A stretch of DNA of 64,000 bases from Amycolatopsis mongoliensis (GCF_030285665.1 NZ_CP127295.1:2604001-2668000); one strand, 5' to 3'; positions 42,304 to 50,539 are shown, counted from the first letter of the stretch. Notes: a model not told the origin generated them from the letters alone. Translations and numbers: made by a program.

Positions 42304-42588
42304 ATGGCCTGGTTCCTCGTCGAAATCACCTACGTCCAGGAAAAGATGCCGGAGGTCCGGCCGCGGCACCGCGAGTTCCTGGGCGAGCTGGCCGAAGAGG
42401 GCCGCGTCGCGGTCGCCGGGCCGCTCGGCGACGGTACCGGCGGCATCACGCTGTACCAGGCCGACGACGAAGCGCACCTGAAGGCGACGATCGACCAGGA
42501 CCCGTACCTCCTGGAGGGCGTCGTCGCGGAGCGGACGATCCGCGAGTTCAAGCCGGTCATCGGCGCCTGGGTCCCCCAGGGGTCATAG
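42304..42588 (+). CDS. YciI-like protein
   Basis: A 94-aa protein with the YciI/dimeric alpha-beta-barrel fold: MAWFLVEITYVQEKM is strand 1, PRHREFLGELAEEGRVAVAGPLGDGTGGITLYQADDEA contains the conserved His and the GP...DG turn, and AERTIREFKPVIG the last strand. The conserved His (HREFL) and Asp suggest a hydrolase- or dehalogenase-like active site, but most relatives are uncharacterised. It overlaps the convergent reductase gene by 6 bp at its stop (42583-42588). Confidence 0.85.
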   Translation: MAWFLVEITYVQEKMPEVRPRHREFLGELAEEGRVAVAGPLGDGTGGITLYQADDEAHLKATIDQDPYLLEGVVAERTIREFKPVIGAWVPQGS

Positions 42589-43527
42589 GTCGAGCACGGC
42601 GGTGCCGCGGTCGACGCAGATCCGCATGGATCCGCCGCCGGCCGCCGGCACCGCGCAGGTCCCGCAGAAACCCTGGCGGCACGAATACGGCGTGCCCGGC
42701 CGCGCCGCGAGGAGGACGTCGAGGGCGGTCCGGTCGGCCGGGACGTGCAGCACCCGTCCCGACCTGCGGAGAGTGAGCTGGAACGGCTCGCCGGAGACGA
42801 TCGGCGGCGGGGCGAACCGCTCGAAGTGGACGGCTTTCGCGCCGGTCAGCCCCAGGTCGACGCGGACGCCGGCGATCATCGGCACCGGGCCGCAGCAGTA
42901 CACCGAAGCGCCGTCCGGCAGCCCGTCGAGGAGCTCGGCGCCCGACGCGGGGACGCCGTACTCCGTGTCCGGGCGGATCCGGACGCGGTCGTCGTCCGCC
43001 AGTTCGCCCACGAACGGCATCGACTCGCGGCTGCGACCGGTGTAGACCAGCCGCCAGTCCGCCCCGAGGGCCGTCGCGCGGTGGACCATGGGCAGGATCG
43101 GCGTGATCCCGATGCCGCCGGCGATGAACAGGAACGGCCCGCCGCCGACGAACGGGAACGCCGTCCGCGGACCGCGTGCGGTGACCCGGGTGCCCGGCGT
43201 GAGGGCGTGGACCTCGCCGGACGCGGTGCCGATCTTCCGCACGGCGATGCGGTAACGGTCGTTTTCGCACGGATCGCCGCACAGCGAGTACTGCCTGACC
43301 AGCCCGGACGGCAGCACGAGATCGATGTGCGCGCCCGGTTGCCAGCGGGGCAGCGGGCCGCCGTCCGGAGCCTTCAACCGGAGACTGACGACTCCCTCGG
43401 CTTCGGGGCGAACGGCCTCGACCACCAGCGGCAGGTTCCGGTCGACCGCGCGCACCGGAGGCCGTCGTTTTCCGCTGAACCGGGACAACCGGCGGTAAAC
43501 ACCCACGACACCGACCAAAGTGGACAT
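42583..43527 (-). CDS. Phthalate-dioxygenase-type reductase (FAD/FMN, NAD, 2Fe-2S)
   Basis: A 314-aa reductase with a flavin-binding domain (RQYSLCGDP is the R-x-Y-S motif), an NAD(P)H domain (FIAGGIGITPILPM; YCCGPVPMI), and a C-terminal plant-type 2Fe-2S ferredoxin (SCRQGFCGTC, Cx4Cx2C, plus the last Cys in RICVDRG). This domain order is that of class IA/phthalate dioxygenase reductases and VanB. It delivers NAD(P)H electrons to an oxygenase. The nearest candidate partner is the putative diiron protein at 43578, with 50 bp between the genes on the same strand. The ATG at 43527 begins MSTLVGVVGVYRRLS. Confidence 0.9.
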   Translation of the reverse strand: MSTLVGVVGVYRRLSRFSGKRRPPVRAVDRNLPLVVEAVRPEAEGVVSLRLKAPDGGPLPRWQPGAHIDLVLPSGLVRQYSLCGDPCENDRYRIAVRKIGTASGEVHALTPGTRVTARGPRTAFPFVGGGPFLFIAGGIGITPILPMVHRATALGADWRLVYTGRSRESMPFVGELADDDRVRIRPDTEYGVPASGAELLDGLPDGASVYCCGPVPMIAGVRVDLGLTGAKAVHFERFAPPPIVSGEPFQLTLRRSGRVLHVPADRTALDVLLAARPGTPYSCRQGFCGTCAVPAAGGGSMRICVDRGTAVLDL

Positions 43528-43577
43528 CAGGTGGTCGGTGCGGCCACTGCCGTCGAGCCGGGCCGGCCGGCCGAGGG

Positions 43578-44435
43578 TCACCCGGCCGCCCGGGCGGCGG
43601 GTGAGCTCGCCAGGTACGCCACGGCCTGCTCGGTGTTCCCGGTCTCCGTCGGGTGGTACGTCTTCCGGAAGTACGGCCGGATCTCCCGCAGCAGCTGACG
43701 CCCGGTCGGCAGCAACCCGCGCTTCGCGGCCCGCCGGTAGCCCCGCAGCGTCGCGCGGCCGGGCCGCGTCGGGTCGTTGCGCATCAGGTACCGCGTGCCG
43801 CGGGCGAAGACCCACGCCAGCACCGGCGTCACCGCCGCCATGCTGCGCACCCGCCGCGTGTACCGGCCGTCGAGGTGCATGAACAGGTCGAACGCGACCG
43901 ACCGGTGCTCGACCTCCTCGGCGCCGTGCCAGCGCAGCAGGTCGAGCATCACCGGGTCGGCGCCGGCGTCCTCCAGGGGCGCGTCGAGCACCCACTGGCC
44001 GAGGAACGCGGTGTAGTGCTCGATCGCGGCGACGATCCCGAGCCGTTCGACCAGCCACTCCTCGGCGGCCGCACCGGTCAGGCCGCGGTCGCCGAGCAGC
44101 TTGCGGAACAGCCACTCCATCTGGGCGGTGTACGGCCGCACGCGCACCCCCGCGGCTTCGAGGTGGGCCGCCGCGCCGTCGTGCGCCTCGGCGTGCACCG
44201 CCTCCTGGCCGATGAAGCCGAGGACGTCCGCCTTGAGCCGCTCGTCCCGGATCAGCGGCACGGCCTGCTTGAACACCTCGACGAACCAGCGCTCGCCTTC
44301 CGGCAGCGCCAGGTGCAGGACGTTGATGGTGTGCGTGGCCTGCGGCTCGCCGGGGATCCAGTGCATCGGCAACGCCGACCAGTCGAACTTCACGTCCCGC
44401 GCGCGCAGGACGAGCTGCTCGTCTTCGCGGGTCAT
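43578..44435 (-). CDS. PF10118-like metal-dependent protein, putative diiron oxygenase
   Basis: A 285-aa protein of the group annotated as predicted metal-dependent hydrolases (PF10118-like). It has a helical ferritin-like pattern with metal ligands Glu78-x2-His81 (GQEAVHAEAH), Glu139-His140 (AAIEHYTAF) and Glu174-x2-His177 (EEVEHRS). Two ExxH motifs with an intervening Glu are the signature of diiron carboxylate oxidases, so an oxygenase role with the adjacent 2Fe-2S reductase is plausible. No hydrolase catalytic motif is seen. Its ATG overlaps the BVMO-like gene stop (ATGA at 44432), and PF10118 genes commonly sit beside such monooxygenases in mycobacteria. Confidence 0.8.
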   Translation of the reverse strand: MTREDEQLVLRARDVKFDWSALPMHWIPGEPQATHTINVLHLALPEGERWFVEVFKQAVPLIRDERLKADVLGFIGQEAVHAEAHDGAAAHLEAAGVRVRPYTAQMEWLFRKLLGDRGLTGAAAEEWLVERLGIVAAIEHYTAFLGQWVLDAPLEDAGADPVMLDLLRWHGAEEVEHRSVAFDLFMHLDGRYTRRVRSMAAVTPVLAWVFARGTRYLMRNDPTRPGRATLRGYRRAAKRGLLPTGRQLLREIRPYFRKTYHPTETGNTEQAVAYLASSPAARAAG

Positions 44436-45904
44436 GACGCGCGTCCGCTGAGCTCGTAGTCGGCCGGGTCCACCTTCCGCGTCTCCAGCCAGTAGCGCCA
44501 GGTGAAGCCGGGCCAGATCGTCCGGTTCACGCCCTTCGCGTCGAGGTACCAGCTCTTGCAGCCGCCCTGCGTCCAGACGCCCTTGACCAGCTTGTCCTGG
44601 ATGTCCCGCTGGAACTTCTCCTGCACCCCGGGCCGGACGTCGATCGCGGCCGCGTCGCGGGAGTCGGCGAGCTTGATCGCGTCGACGACGTACCGGGACT
44701 GCGATTCGATCATGAACACGACGGAGTTGTGGCCCAGCGCGGTGTTCGGGCCGAGCAGGAAGAACAGGTTCGGGAAGCCGGAGACGGTGATGCCCTTGTG
44801 CGTCCGCATCCCCTCGGCGGCCCACTCCTTGGCGAGGTCGCGGCCGTCGACGCCGGTGATGTCCAGGTACTCCAGCGCGTCGGTGACCTTGAACCCGGTG
44901 CCGTAGATGATCGCGTCGACCTCGTGCTCGACCCCGGCGGAGTCGACGACCGAGTGCGCCCTGACCTCCTTGATCCCGGACGTGTTCACGTCGACGTTCG
45001 GCCGGCTCAGCGCCGGGTAGTAGTCGTTGGAGATCAGGACGCGCTTGCAGCCCATCGTGTAGTCCGGCGTGACCTTCTTGCGCAGCGCGGAGTCCTTGAT
45101 GCCCTTCGCGATGTTGCGCTTGGCGATCAGCTCGCCGGCCTTCATGATCGCCGGGTGGCCGTTGAAGCCGATGGCGCGCGCTTCGAGCAGCCAGTACAGC
45201 GCGTTGCGGTAGAGGCGCTGGGTGCCGGGAACGCGCTTGAACAGCGTCTGCGCCCACGACGGCATCGCGTGGTCGGGCTTCGGCATGATCCACGGCGGCG
45301 TCCGCTGGAACAGCGTCAGCTCGGCGACGTCCGGGGCGATCTTCGGGACGAACTGGACGGCGCTGGCGCCGGTGCCGACCACGGCGACGCGCTTGCCGCG
45401 CAGGTCGTATTCGTGGTTCCACTGCGCGGAGTGCCAGGTCTGGCCCTTGAACTTCCTGATCCCGGGCAGCTCGGGGACCTGCGGGATGTGCAGGCCGCCA
45501 ACGCCGGAGACGAGGAACTGCGCGACGAACTCGCGGCCGTCCTTGGTCGTCGCCGTCCAGCGGCGCTCCTTCTCGTCCCAGTGGGCGCCGGTGAGCTCGA
45601 CGCCGAACCGGATCTTCTCGCGCAGCCGGTACTTGTCCGCGACGCCCTTGAGGTAGTCGAAGATCTCCGGCTGCGGCGAGAACGACCGCGACCAGCCCGG
45701 GTTCTGCTCGTACGAGAACGAGTACATGTGCGACTGCACGTCGCACGCGCACCCGGGGTAGGAGTTGTCGCGCCAGGTGCCCCCCACCTCGGTGGCCTTC
45801 TCCAGGATCACGTAGTCCCGGATGCCGGCCTTTTCGAGCTGGATCGCCTGGCCGAGCCCGGAGAACCCGGTGCCCACGATCACGACCTTGAACCGCTCGG
45901 TCAT
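44432..45904 (-). CDS. Baeyer-Villiger-type flavin monooxygenase
   Basis: A 490-aa class B flavoprotein monooxygenase. The FAD site is VGTGFSG (10-16), the second Rossmann site (NADPH) is VVGTGASAVQF near 173, and the BVMO fingerprint FxGxxxHxxxW is FKGQTWHSAQW (152-162). The stretches EVGGTWRDNSYPG and IIYGTGFKVTDALEYL are typical. It would insert one oxygen atom into a ketone or hydroxylate a heteroatom. First gene of a coupled set with the diiron-like protein and the reductase. A 17-bp palindrome upstream at 45952-45968 suggests inducible control. Confidence 0.92.
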   Translation of the reverse strand: MTERFKVVIVGTGFSGLGQAIQLEKAGIRDYVILEKATEVGGTWRDNSYPGCACDVQSHMYSFSYEQNPGWSRSFSPQPEIFDYLKGVADKYRLREKIRFGVELTGAHWDEKERRWTATTKDGREFVAQFLVSGVGGLHIPQVPELPGIRKFKGQTWHSAQWNHEYDLRGKRVAVVGTGASAVQFVPKIAPDVAELTLFQRTPPWIMPKPDHAMPSWAQTLFKRVPGTQRLYRNALYWLLEARAIGFNGHPAIMKAGELIAKRNIAKGIKDSALRKKVTPDYTMGCKRVLISNDYYPALSRPNVDVNTSGIKEVRAHSVVDSAGVEHEVDAIIYGTGFKVTDALEYLDITGVDGRDLAKEWAAEGMRTHKGITVSGFPNLFFLLGPNTALGHNSVVFMIESQSRYVVDAIKLADSRDAAAIDVRPGVQEKFQRDIQDKLVKGVWTQGGCKSWYLDAKGVNRTIWPGFTWRYWLETRKVDPADYELSGRAS

Positions 45905-45951
45905 CTGTCGGCCTCCGCTGCTTCGAGGATGCTGCTCAGATGACGTTACCT

Positions 45952-45968
45952 CAAGTAACAGTTACTTG
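45952..45968. promoter_or_regulatory. TetR-type palindrome upstream of BVMO
   Basis: CAAGTAAC-A-GTTACTTG is a perfect 17-bp palindrome with a central A, 47 bp before the BVMO start. It sits between the BVMO and PPOX genes. TetR-family operators often have this form. TTACCTCA directly precedes it, which resembles GTACCTCA before the dyad at 47435-47449. Confidence 0.7.
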
Positions 45969-45985
45969 GAAGTACTCCCTACTGG

Positions 45986-46459
45986 CTAGTACGCCCCGCC
46001 GAGCTTGGTGTGGTCCCAGCTGGCGATCTTCGTCGGGTGGAAGATCAGCCCGATCCGCTTGGGTGCCTGACCTGCGATGAAGGCGCTCAGCTCGGCCGGC
46101 ACGGGGTCGCCGGGCTTGGCGCCCGCGTACCGCTGCATGAGCGTGATCCCCATCCGGGTGACTTCCGCGGTGTCCTCGACGAGCTGGACGTCGGCCTCGA
46201 ACGAGATGCCGCGCAGCTTCTCGTAGCTGTCGCCGTCCTCGATGAGCACGGTCGCCTCCGGCAGGCGCCGGAGGTTCTTGGCCTTCTGCGACGTGCCGTA
46301 CGTCCAGGTCGCGACGCCGTCCTCGTGCGGGAAGTACCAGAGCGGCGCGAGGTGCGGGCGGCCGTTGGGGCCGATGCTGGCGACGTTGATGACCTTCTGC
46401 TCGTCGAGGTACGCGCGCACCTCGTCCTCGGTCATCCGGATCTGGTCCCGACGCGACAT
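45986..46459 (-). CDS. PPOX-class F420/FMN-dependent enzyme
   Basis: A 157-aa split-barrel protein of the F420-dependent PPOX group: VRAYLDEQKVINVASIGPNGRPHLAPLWYFPH is the N-terminal half, TYGTSQKAKNLRRLPEATVLIEDGDSYEKLRGI the cofactor region, and KRIGLIFHPTKIASWDHTKLGG a typical end. It is likely a small reductase for an unsaturated or oxidised substrate. It starts 10 bp after the SDR gene on the same strand, so it is part of the SDR-PPOX-BVMO cluster. Confidence 0.88.
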   Translation of the reverse strand: MSRRDQIRMTEDEVRAYLDEQKVINVASIGPNGRPHLAPLWYFPHEDGVATWTYGTSQKAKNLRRLPEATVLIEDGDSYEKLRGISFEADVQLVEDTAEVTRMGITLMQRYAGAKPGDPVPAELSAFIAGQAPKRIGLIFHPTKIASWDHTKLGGAY

Positions 46460-46469
46460 CCGCGGCTCC

Positions 46470-47384
46470 TTAGGACTTGGTCGTCGCCGCGCGGCCGCCG
46501 TGCCCGGTGACCGCCGACTCGAACGCGCCGCGCGCCTCGATGTCGGCCAGCGCGGCCTTGTCCGCCGAAGGTACCCGGCTGCGGGAGCCGATTTCGATGA
46601 TCGGCGGGAGGAACGCGCGGAGCAGCTTGAGCCCGCCGACCCAGCGCGGCACGTGGATGGTCCGGGCGCGCTTGAGGATGCCCGCTTCGAGGTCGTCCAG
46701 GGCGACGTCCAGCGGGTAGGTCTTGCCGATCAGGCCGGGCATCGACGAGCGGAGCTTGCCGAACACCGGGTGCGCGTCGGCGCTCTCGACGAGGTCGGTG
46801 CGGATCCACGTCGGGTGCGCGACGCCGACCTTGACGCCCAGGTGGGCGACCTCGGCGCGGAGGCTGTTGGAGAACGCCTCGACGCCGGCCTTGGCGGCGG
46901 CGTAGTTCGCCATGCCCGGCGCGTGCGTGATCGCGGCGAGGCTCGAGATGGCCAGCAGGTAGCCCTTGCGCTCGATGACGTGCGGGAGCGTGACGCGGAA
47001 CGTCCGCCAGACGCCGAGCAGGTCGACCTCGATGACCTTCTCGAACGCGGCCCGGTCGACCGAGCGGACGAAGCCCGCGGTCGCGATGCCGGCGTTGGCG
47101 ATGACGATGTCGATCCCGCCGAAGTGCTCTACGACGCCAGCGGTGGCGGCTTCCAGGGCGTCCCAGTTCGTGACGTCGGCTTCCCAGGCGCGTGCGTTCG
47201 GCCCGATGCGGTCGGCGACCTTCTGCTGCTCTTCGGCTTCGAGGCCGACGAGGGCGACCTTCGCGCCGCGCGCGGCGAGGCGTTCGGCCAGTCCGGCCCC
47301 GATGCCGCGGGCCGCGCCGGTGATCAGGACGACCTTGCCGTCGACCTTCTTGGTGCCGCTGAGCAGCGAAAACGGGTTGGCCAC
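46470..47384 (-). CDS. Short-chain dehydrogenase/reductase of the BVMO cluster
   Basis: A 304-aa SDR: cofactor site TGAARGIG (22-29), NAG in IVIANAGIA, catalytic Ser in ISSLAAI and the YxxxK in ANYAAAKAGVEA. The extra C-terminal 60 residues (WVGGLKLLRAFLPPIIEIGSR) are typical of membrane-associated fatty-alcohol or steroid-like SDRs. It could oxidise an alcohol to the ketone used by the BVMO; that is inference. The GTG start is supported by AGGAGGG 4 bp upstream. First gene of the minus-strand cluster; an inverted repeat lies at 47435-47449. Confidence 0.9.
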   Translation of the reverse strand: MANPFSLLSGTKKVDGKVVLITGAARGIGAGLAERLAARGAKVALVGLEAEEQQKVADRIGPNARAWEADVTNWDALEAATAGVVEHFGGIDIVIANAGIATAGFVRSVDRAAFEKVIEVDLLGVWRTFRVTLPHVIERKGYLLAISSLAAITHAPGMANYAAAKAGVEAFSNSLRAEVAHLGVKVGVAHPTWIRTDLVESADAHPVFGKLRSSMPGLIGKTYPLDVALDDLEAGILKRARTIHVPRWVGGLKLLRAFLPPIIEIGSRSRVPSADKAALADIEARGAFESAVTGHGGRAATTKS

Positions 47385-47434
47385 GGTGCCCTCCTGGACG
47401 TCGCACGTCGCTTCTGGAGGGCACCGTACCTCAC

Positions 47435-47449
47435 CTTACCCGCAGTAAG
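47435..47449. promoter_or_regulatory. Inverted repeat upstream of SDR/BVMO cluster
   Basis: CTTAC-CCGCA-GTAAG is a perfect 5-bp inverted repeat 50 bp before the SDR start. GTACCTCA precedes it as TTACCTCA precedes the stronger palindrome at 45952. The AAGTAAC and AGTAAG half-sites are similar, so one regulator may bind both, weakly here. Confidence 0.4.
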
Positions 47450-47465
47450 CTACCCAGAAGTAGGT

Positions 47466-47530
47466 GTCACTTTCCCTGAGAAAGATGCGTCGTCAGGGCC
47501 TCGCGACGCATCTTTCATAGGGAAAGTGAC
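47466..47530. repeat. Long hairpin repeat overlapping the aldo/keto reductase 3' end
   Basis: The outer arms GTCACTTTCCCT (47466-47477) and AGGGAAAGTGAC (47519-47530) and the inner arms (47480-47492 with 47504-47516) form a 65-nt hairpin with only a two-base internal mismatch. The right arm lies within the last five codons and stop of the aldo/keto reductase gene. It may terminate that gene, but the size and symmetry look like a dispersed palindromic repeat. Confidence 0.7.
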
Positions 47531-48420
47531 GCTACTTCTTCGGTAGTCAGCTCGAGGCTCACTGACGCGATCAGGTCGGTGAGCTGCTCGGGTGTCCGGG
47601 CGCTGGCGATCGGCGCGGCGACCGTCGGCTGCTGCCGCAGCCAGGCGAGCGAGACCGTGGCGACCGAGACGTCGTGCGCTGCCGCCACTTCGTCGAGCTT
47701 GGCCAGCACACGCTCGCCATGGGCGTCCAAATAGGACTCCGCGCGGGCGGCGCGCGGGCTGCCGCTTTCGGCGCCCTTCGTGCGGTACTTGCCGGTGAGA
47801 AAACCCTTCGCGAGGGCGAAGTACGGCAGCGTGGCGAGGCCTTCGCGCGCGACGAGCGGGGCGAGGTCGCGCTCGTAGTCCCGCTCGACGAGGTTGTAGT
47901 GCGGCTGCAGCACGGCGTACCGCGCGAGGCCGTTCTTGTCCGAAATGGACAGTGCTTCGGCGAGCCGCTCGGCGCTGTAGTTGGACGCGCCGAGGTGGCG
48001 GACCTTGCCCGCGCGGACCAGCGCGTCGAACGCCGTCAGGGTCTCCTCGAGCGGGGTGTCCGGGTCGTCGCGGTGGGCGTAGTAGAGGTCGATGTGGTCG
48101 GTCTTGAGGCGGCGCAGCGAGTCCTCGGCCGCGGCCTGGATGTTCTTCGCGGACAGGCCCGGCCTGCCCTCCCACATGCCGACCTTGGTCGCGACGACGA
48201 CGTCGTCGCGGTTGCCGCGCGCGGCGAGCCAGTTGCCCAGGATCTCCTCGGAGCCGCCGCCCCCGCCGTAGAGGTCGGCGGAGTCCACGAAGTTGCCGCC
48301 GGCCGCGGTGTAGACGTCGAGCACGGCGAAGGACTGCGGCTCGTCCGCCGTCCAGCCGAAGACGTTGCCGCCGAGGTTGAGTCCGTACACGTCGAGGTCG
48401 GTGTTGCCCAGCTTGGTCAT
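47515..48420 (-). CDS. Aldo/keto reductase
   Basis: A 301-aa NADPH-dependent TIM-barrel reductase. The tetrad residues lie in NFVDSADLYGGGGGSEEILG (Asp, Tyr), VVVATKVGMW (Lys) and HIDLYYAHRDDPDTP (His). LPYFALAKGFLTGKY and IASARTPEQL are the phosphate and NADPH sites. It reduces aldehydes or ketones; substrate not predictable. The start MTKLGNTDLDVYGLNLGG at 48420 has GGAG only 2 bp before it; TAACGT further up may be a -10 for a leaderless message. The last codons are part of the hairpin at 47466-47530. Confidence 0.92.
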   Translation of the reverse strand: MTKLGNTDLDVYGLNLGGNVFGWTADEPQSFAVLDVYTAAGGNFVDSADLYGGGGGSEEILGNWLAARGNRDDVVVATKVGMWEGRPGLSAKNIQAAAEDSLRRLKTDHIDLYYAHRDDPDTPLEETLTAFDALVRAGKVRHLGASNYSAERLAEALSISDKNGLARYAVLQPHYNLVERDYERDLAPLVAREGLATLPYFALAKGFLTGKYRTKGAESGSPRAARAESYLDAHGERVLAKLDEVAAAHDVSVATVSLAWLRQQPTVAAPIASARTPEQLTDLIASVSLELTTEEVASLSL

Positions 48421-48483
48421 GACTCCGACGTTAGTTCGCCGATCCCGGGAGGAAAATCGCCGTCCCGCGCGTTGGAGTGTTCC

Positions 48484-49305
48484 ATGGCTATCGAACTGGG
48501 CAAGCTCGGAATCTGGCGGTACCACGGCAACGTCGACGCGAAGTTCGCGGCGGAGGCGGAGAAGCTCGGCTACGGGGCGATCTGGCTGGGCGGCTCGCCC
48601 GGCGGCGACCTCGCGTCCGTGGACGACCTGCTCGCGGCGACGGACTCGCTGGTCATCGCGACCGGGATCGTGAACATCTGGCAGGACGAACCGGCGTCGA
48701 TCGCGAAGGCGTACGAGCGCATCGCGGGGAAGTACCCGGACCGCTTCCTGCTGGGTGTCGGTGCGGGTCACCGCGAAGCGACGAAGGAGTACAAGAAGCC
48801 GTACGCGGCTCTCGTCGACTACCTCGACGGCCTGGACGCGGCGGGTGTCCCGGTCGGCGGGCGCGCGCTGGCGGCGCTCGGCCCGAAGGTGGTCAAGCTC
48901 TCAGGCGACCGCACCGCGGGCGCCCACCCGTACCTGACGACGCCGGAGCACACCCGCGACACCCGCGAGATCCTCGGCGCGGGCAAGTTGCTGGCCCCGG
49001 AGCACAAGGTGGTCCTGTCGACCGACGTGACCGAGGCGCGCGCGATCGGCCGCAACACCGTCAAGTACTACCTCGGGCTGTCGAACTACGTCGCCAACCT
49101 GCGGAAACTCGGCTTCACGGACGCCGATCTGGAAGGTGAGGGCAGCGACCGCCTGATCGACGCGCTGGCGCTGCACGGCGACGCGGAGACGGTGGCGCGC
49201 GGGCTGTCGGCCCACCTGGAGGCGGGGGCGGACCAGGTGATCGTCCAGGTGCTCAACGAGGACCCGTGGCCGGCCTACCGCGCGCTGGCTTCCGAACTGC
49301 GGTGA
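48484..49305 (+). CDS. LLM-class F420-dependent oxidoreductase
   Basis: A 273-aa luciferase-like TIM-barrel protein of the F420-dependent group. GIWRYHGNVDAKFAAEAEKLGYGAIWLGG is the N-terminal half-signature, IATGIVNIWQDEP binds F420, and FLLGVGAGHREATKEYKKPYAALVDYLDGL is diagnostic for the F420 LLM subset (TIGR03620-like). It transfers hydride to or from F420; the substrate is unknown. It is divergent from the aldo/keto reductase, and a hairpin (49311-49341) follows the stop. Confidence 0.9.
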   Translation: MAIELGKLGIWRYHGNVDAKFAAEAEKLGYGAIWLGGSPGGDLASVDDLLAATDSLVIATGIVNIWQDEPASIAKAYERIAGKYPDRFLLGVGAGHREATKEYKKPYAALVDYLDGLDAAGVPVGGRALAALGPKVVKLSGDRTAGAHPYLTTPEHTRDTREILGAGKLLAPEHKVVLSTDVTEARAIGRNTVKYYLGLSNYVANLRKLGFTDADLEGEGSDRLIDALALHGDAETVARGLSAHLEAGADQVIVQVLNEDPWPAYRALASELR

Positions 49306-49310
49306 TCCCC

Positions 49311-49341
49311 GTCCGGCCGCCGGTGTTCCCGGCGGCCGGAC
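49311..49341 (+). terminator. Hairpin terminator of the LLM gene
   Basis: GTCCGGCCGCC (49311-49321) and GGCGGCCGGAC (49331-49341) pair perfectly around a 9-nt loop, 5 bp after the LLM stop. There is no T run after it, which is common for actinobacterial terminators. Confidence 0.75.
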
Positions 49342-49459
49342 GCACTGCCTTCTGAACCGATTCCACGTGCGGAGAAGTTTCTGTGCGGGGACCGGTGTGC
49401 GGCGGCGGTCCACCTCGTACGATGCGGTCGGGACCACCCTGTGCCAAGGAGGAGTAACG

Positions 49460-50491
49460 ATGCCCATCGCCACCCCCGAGGTCTACGCGGAGATGCTCGA
49501 CCGGGCCAAGGCGAACGAGTTCGCCTACCCGGCCATCAACGTGACCTCGTCCGAGACCGTGAACGCGGCCATCCGCGGGTTCGCCGAGGCGGAGAGCGAC
49601 GGCATCATCCAGTTCTCCACCGGCGGCGCGGAGTTCGCGTCGGGCCAGAAGGTCAAGGACATGGTGACCGGCGCGACCGCGCTCGCGGAGTTCGCCCAGG
49701 TCGTGGCGGCGAAGTACGACGTCAACGTCGCGCTGCACACCGACCACTGCCCGAAGGACAAGCTGGACGGCTTCGTCCGCCCGCTGATCGAGATCTCGGC
49801 CGAGCGCGTCAAGAACGGCCAGAACCCGCTGTTCCAGTCCCACATGTGGGACGGCTCGGCGATCGACCTCGACGAGAACCTCGAAATCGCCACGGAGCTG
49901 CTCGCCAAGACGGCCGCCGCGAAGATCATCCTCGAGGTCGAGATCGGCGTCGTCGGCGGCGAAGAGGACGGCGTCGAAGCCGAGATCAACGAGAAGCTGT
50001 ACACCGCCGAGGGCGACTTCCTGAAGACGATCGACGCGCTCGGTTCCGGCGAAAAGGGCCGCTACCTGCTGGCGGCGACGTTCGGCAACGTCCACGGGGT
50101 GTACAAGCCGGGCAACGTGAAGCTGCGCCCGGACGTCCTGAAGGGCGGCCAGGAGGCGGCGGCGAAGAAGCTCGGCCTGGACGCCGGCGCCAAGCCGTTC
50201 GAGCTGGTCTTCCACGGCGGCTCGGGCTCGCTCCCGGAGGAGATCCGCGAGGCGGTGTCGTACGGCGTCGTGAAGATGAACGTCGACACGGACACGCAGT
50301 ACGCGTTCACGCGCCCGATCGTGGACCACTTCTTCAAGAACTACGACGGCGTCCTGAAGATCGACGGCGAGGTCGGCAACAAGAAGGTCTACGACCCGCG
50401 GTCGTACCTGAAGGCCGCTGAGGCCGGGATGGCCCAGCGCGTGGTCGAGGCCTGCCAGGCTCTCGGCTCTGCTGGGACGAAGGTCAAGTAG
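49460..50491 (+). CDS. fba: Class II fructose-bisphosphate aldolase
   Basis: A 343-aa class II zinc-dependent aldolase for glycolysis and gluconeogenesis, splitting or forming fructose-1,6-bisphosphate. Zinc ligands are the His of ALHTDHCPKD, the Glu of LEVEIGVVGGEED (the ion-binding region), the His of FGNVHGVYKPG and the His of FHGGSGS, which also binds phosphate. VVKMNVDTDTQYAFTRPI is the C-terminal phosphate loop. Length matches the actinobacterial type. AAGGAGGAG gives a strong start at 49460. In M. tuberculosis fba also lies close to DUF3151 and DedA genes. Confidence 0.97.
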   Translation: MPIATPEVYAEMLDRAKANEFAYPAINVTSSETVNAAIRGFAEAESDGIIQFSTGGAEFASGQKVKDMVTGATALAEFAQVVAAKYDVNVALHTDHCPKDKLDGFVRPLIEISAERVKNGQNPLFQSHMWDGSAIDLDENLEIATELLAKTAAAKIILEVEIGVVGGEEDGVEAEINEKLYTAEGDFLKTIDALGSGEKGRYLLAATFGNVHGVYKPGNVKLRPDVLKGGQEAAAKKLGLDAGAKPFELVFHGGSGSLPEEIREAVSYGVVKMNVDTDTQYAFTRPIVDHFFKNYDGVLKIDGEVGNKKVYDPRSYLKAAEAGMAQRVVEACQALGSAGTKVK

Positions 50492-50502
50492 GTCTGGTGG
50501 AG

Positions 50503-50534
50503 CGAAGGGCCGCCACGGCTGTGGCGGCCCTTCG
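50503..50534 (+). terminator. fba terminator
   Basis: CGAAGGGCCGCCAC (50503-50516) and GTGGCGGCCCTTCG (50521-50534) pair perfectly around a 4-nt loop, 11 bp after the fba stop. It lies 5 bp from the end of the convergent HIRAN-like gene, so it may work for both. Confidence 0.88.
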
Positions 50535-50539
50535 TCGTG

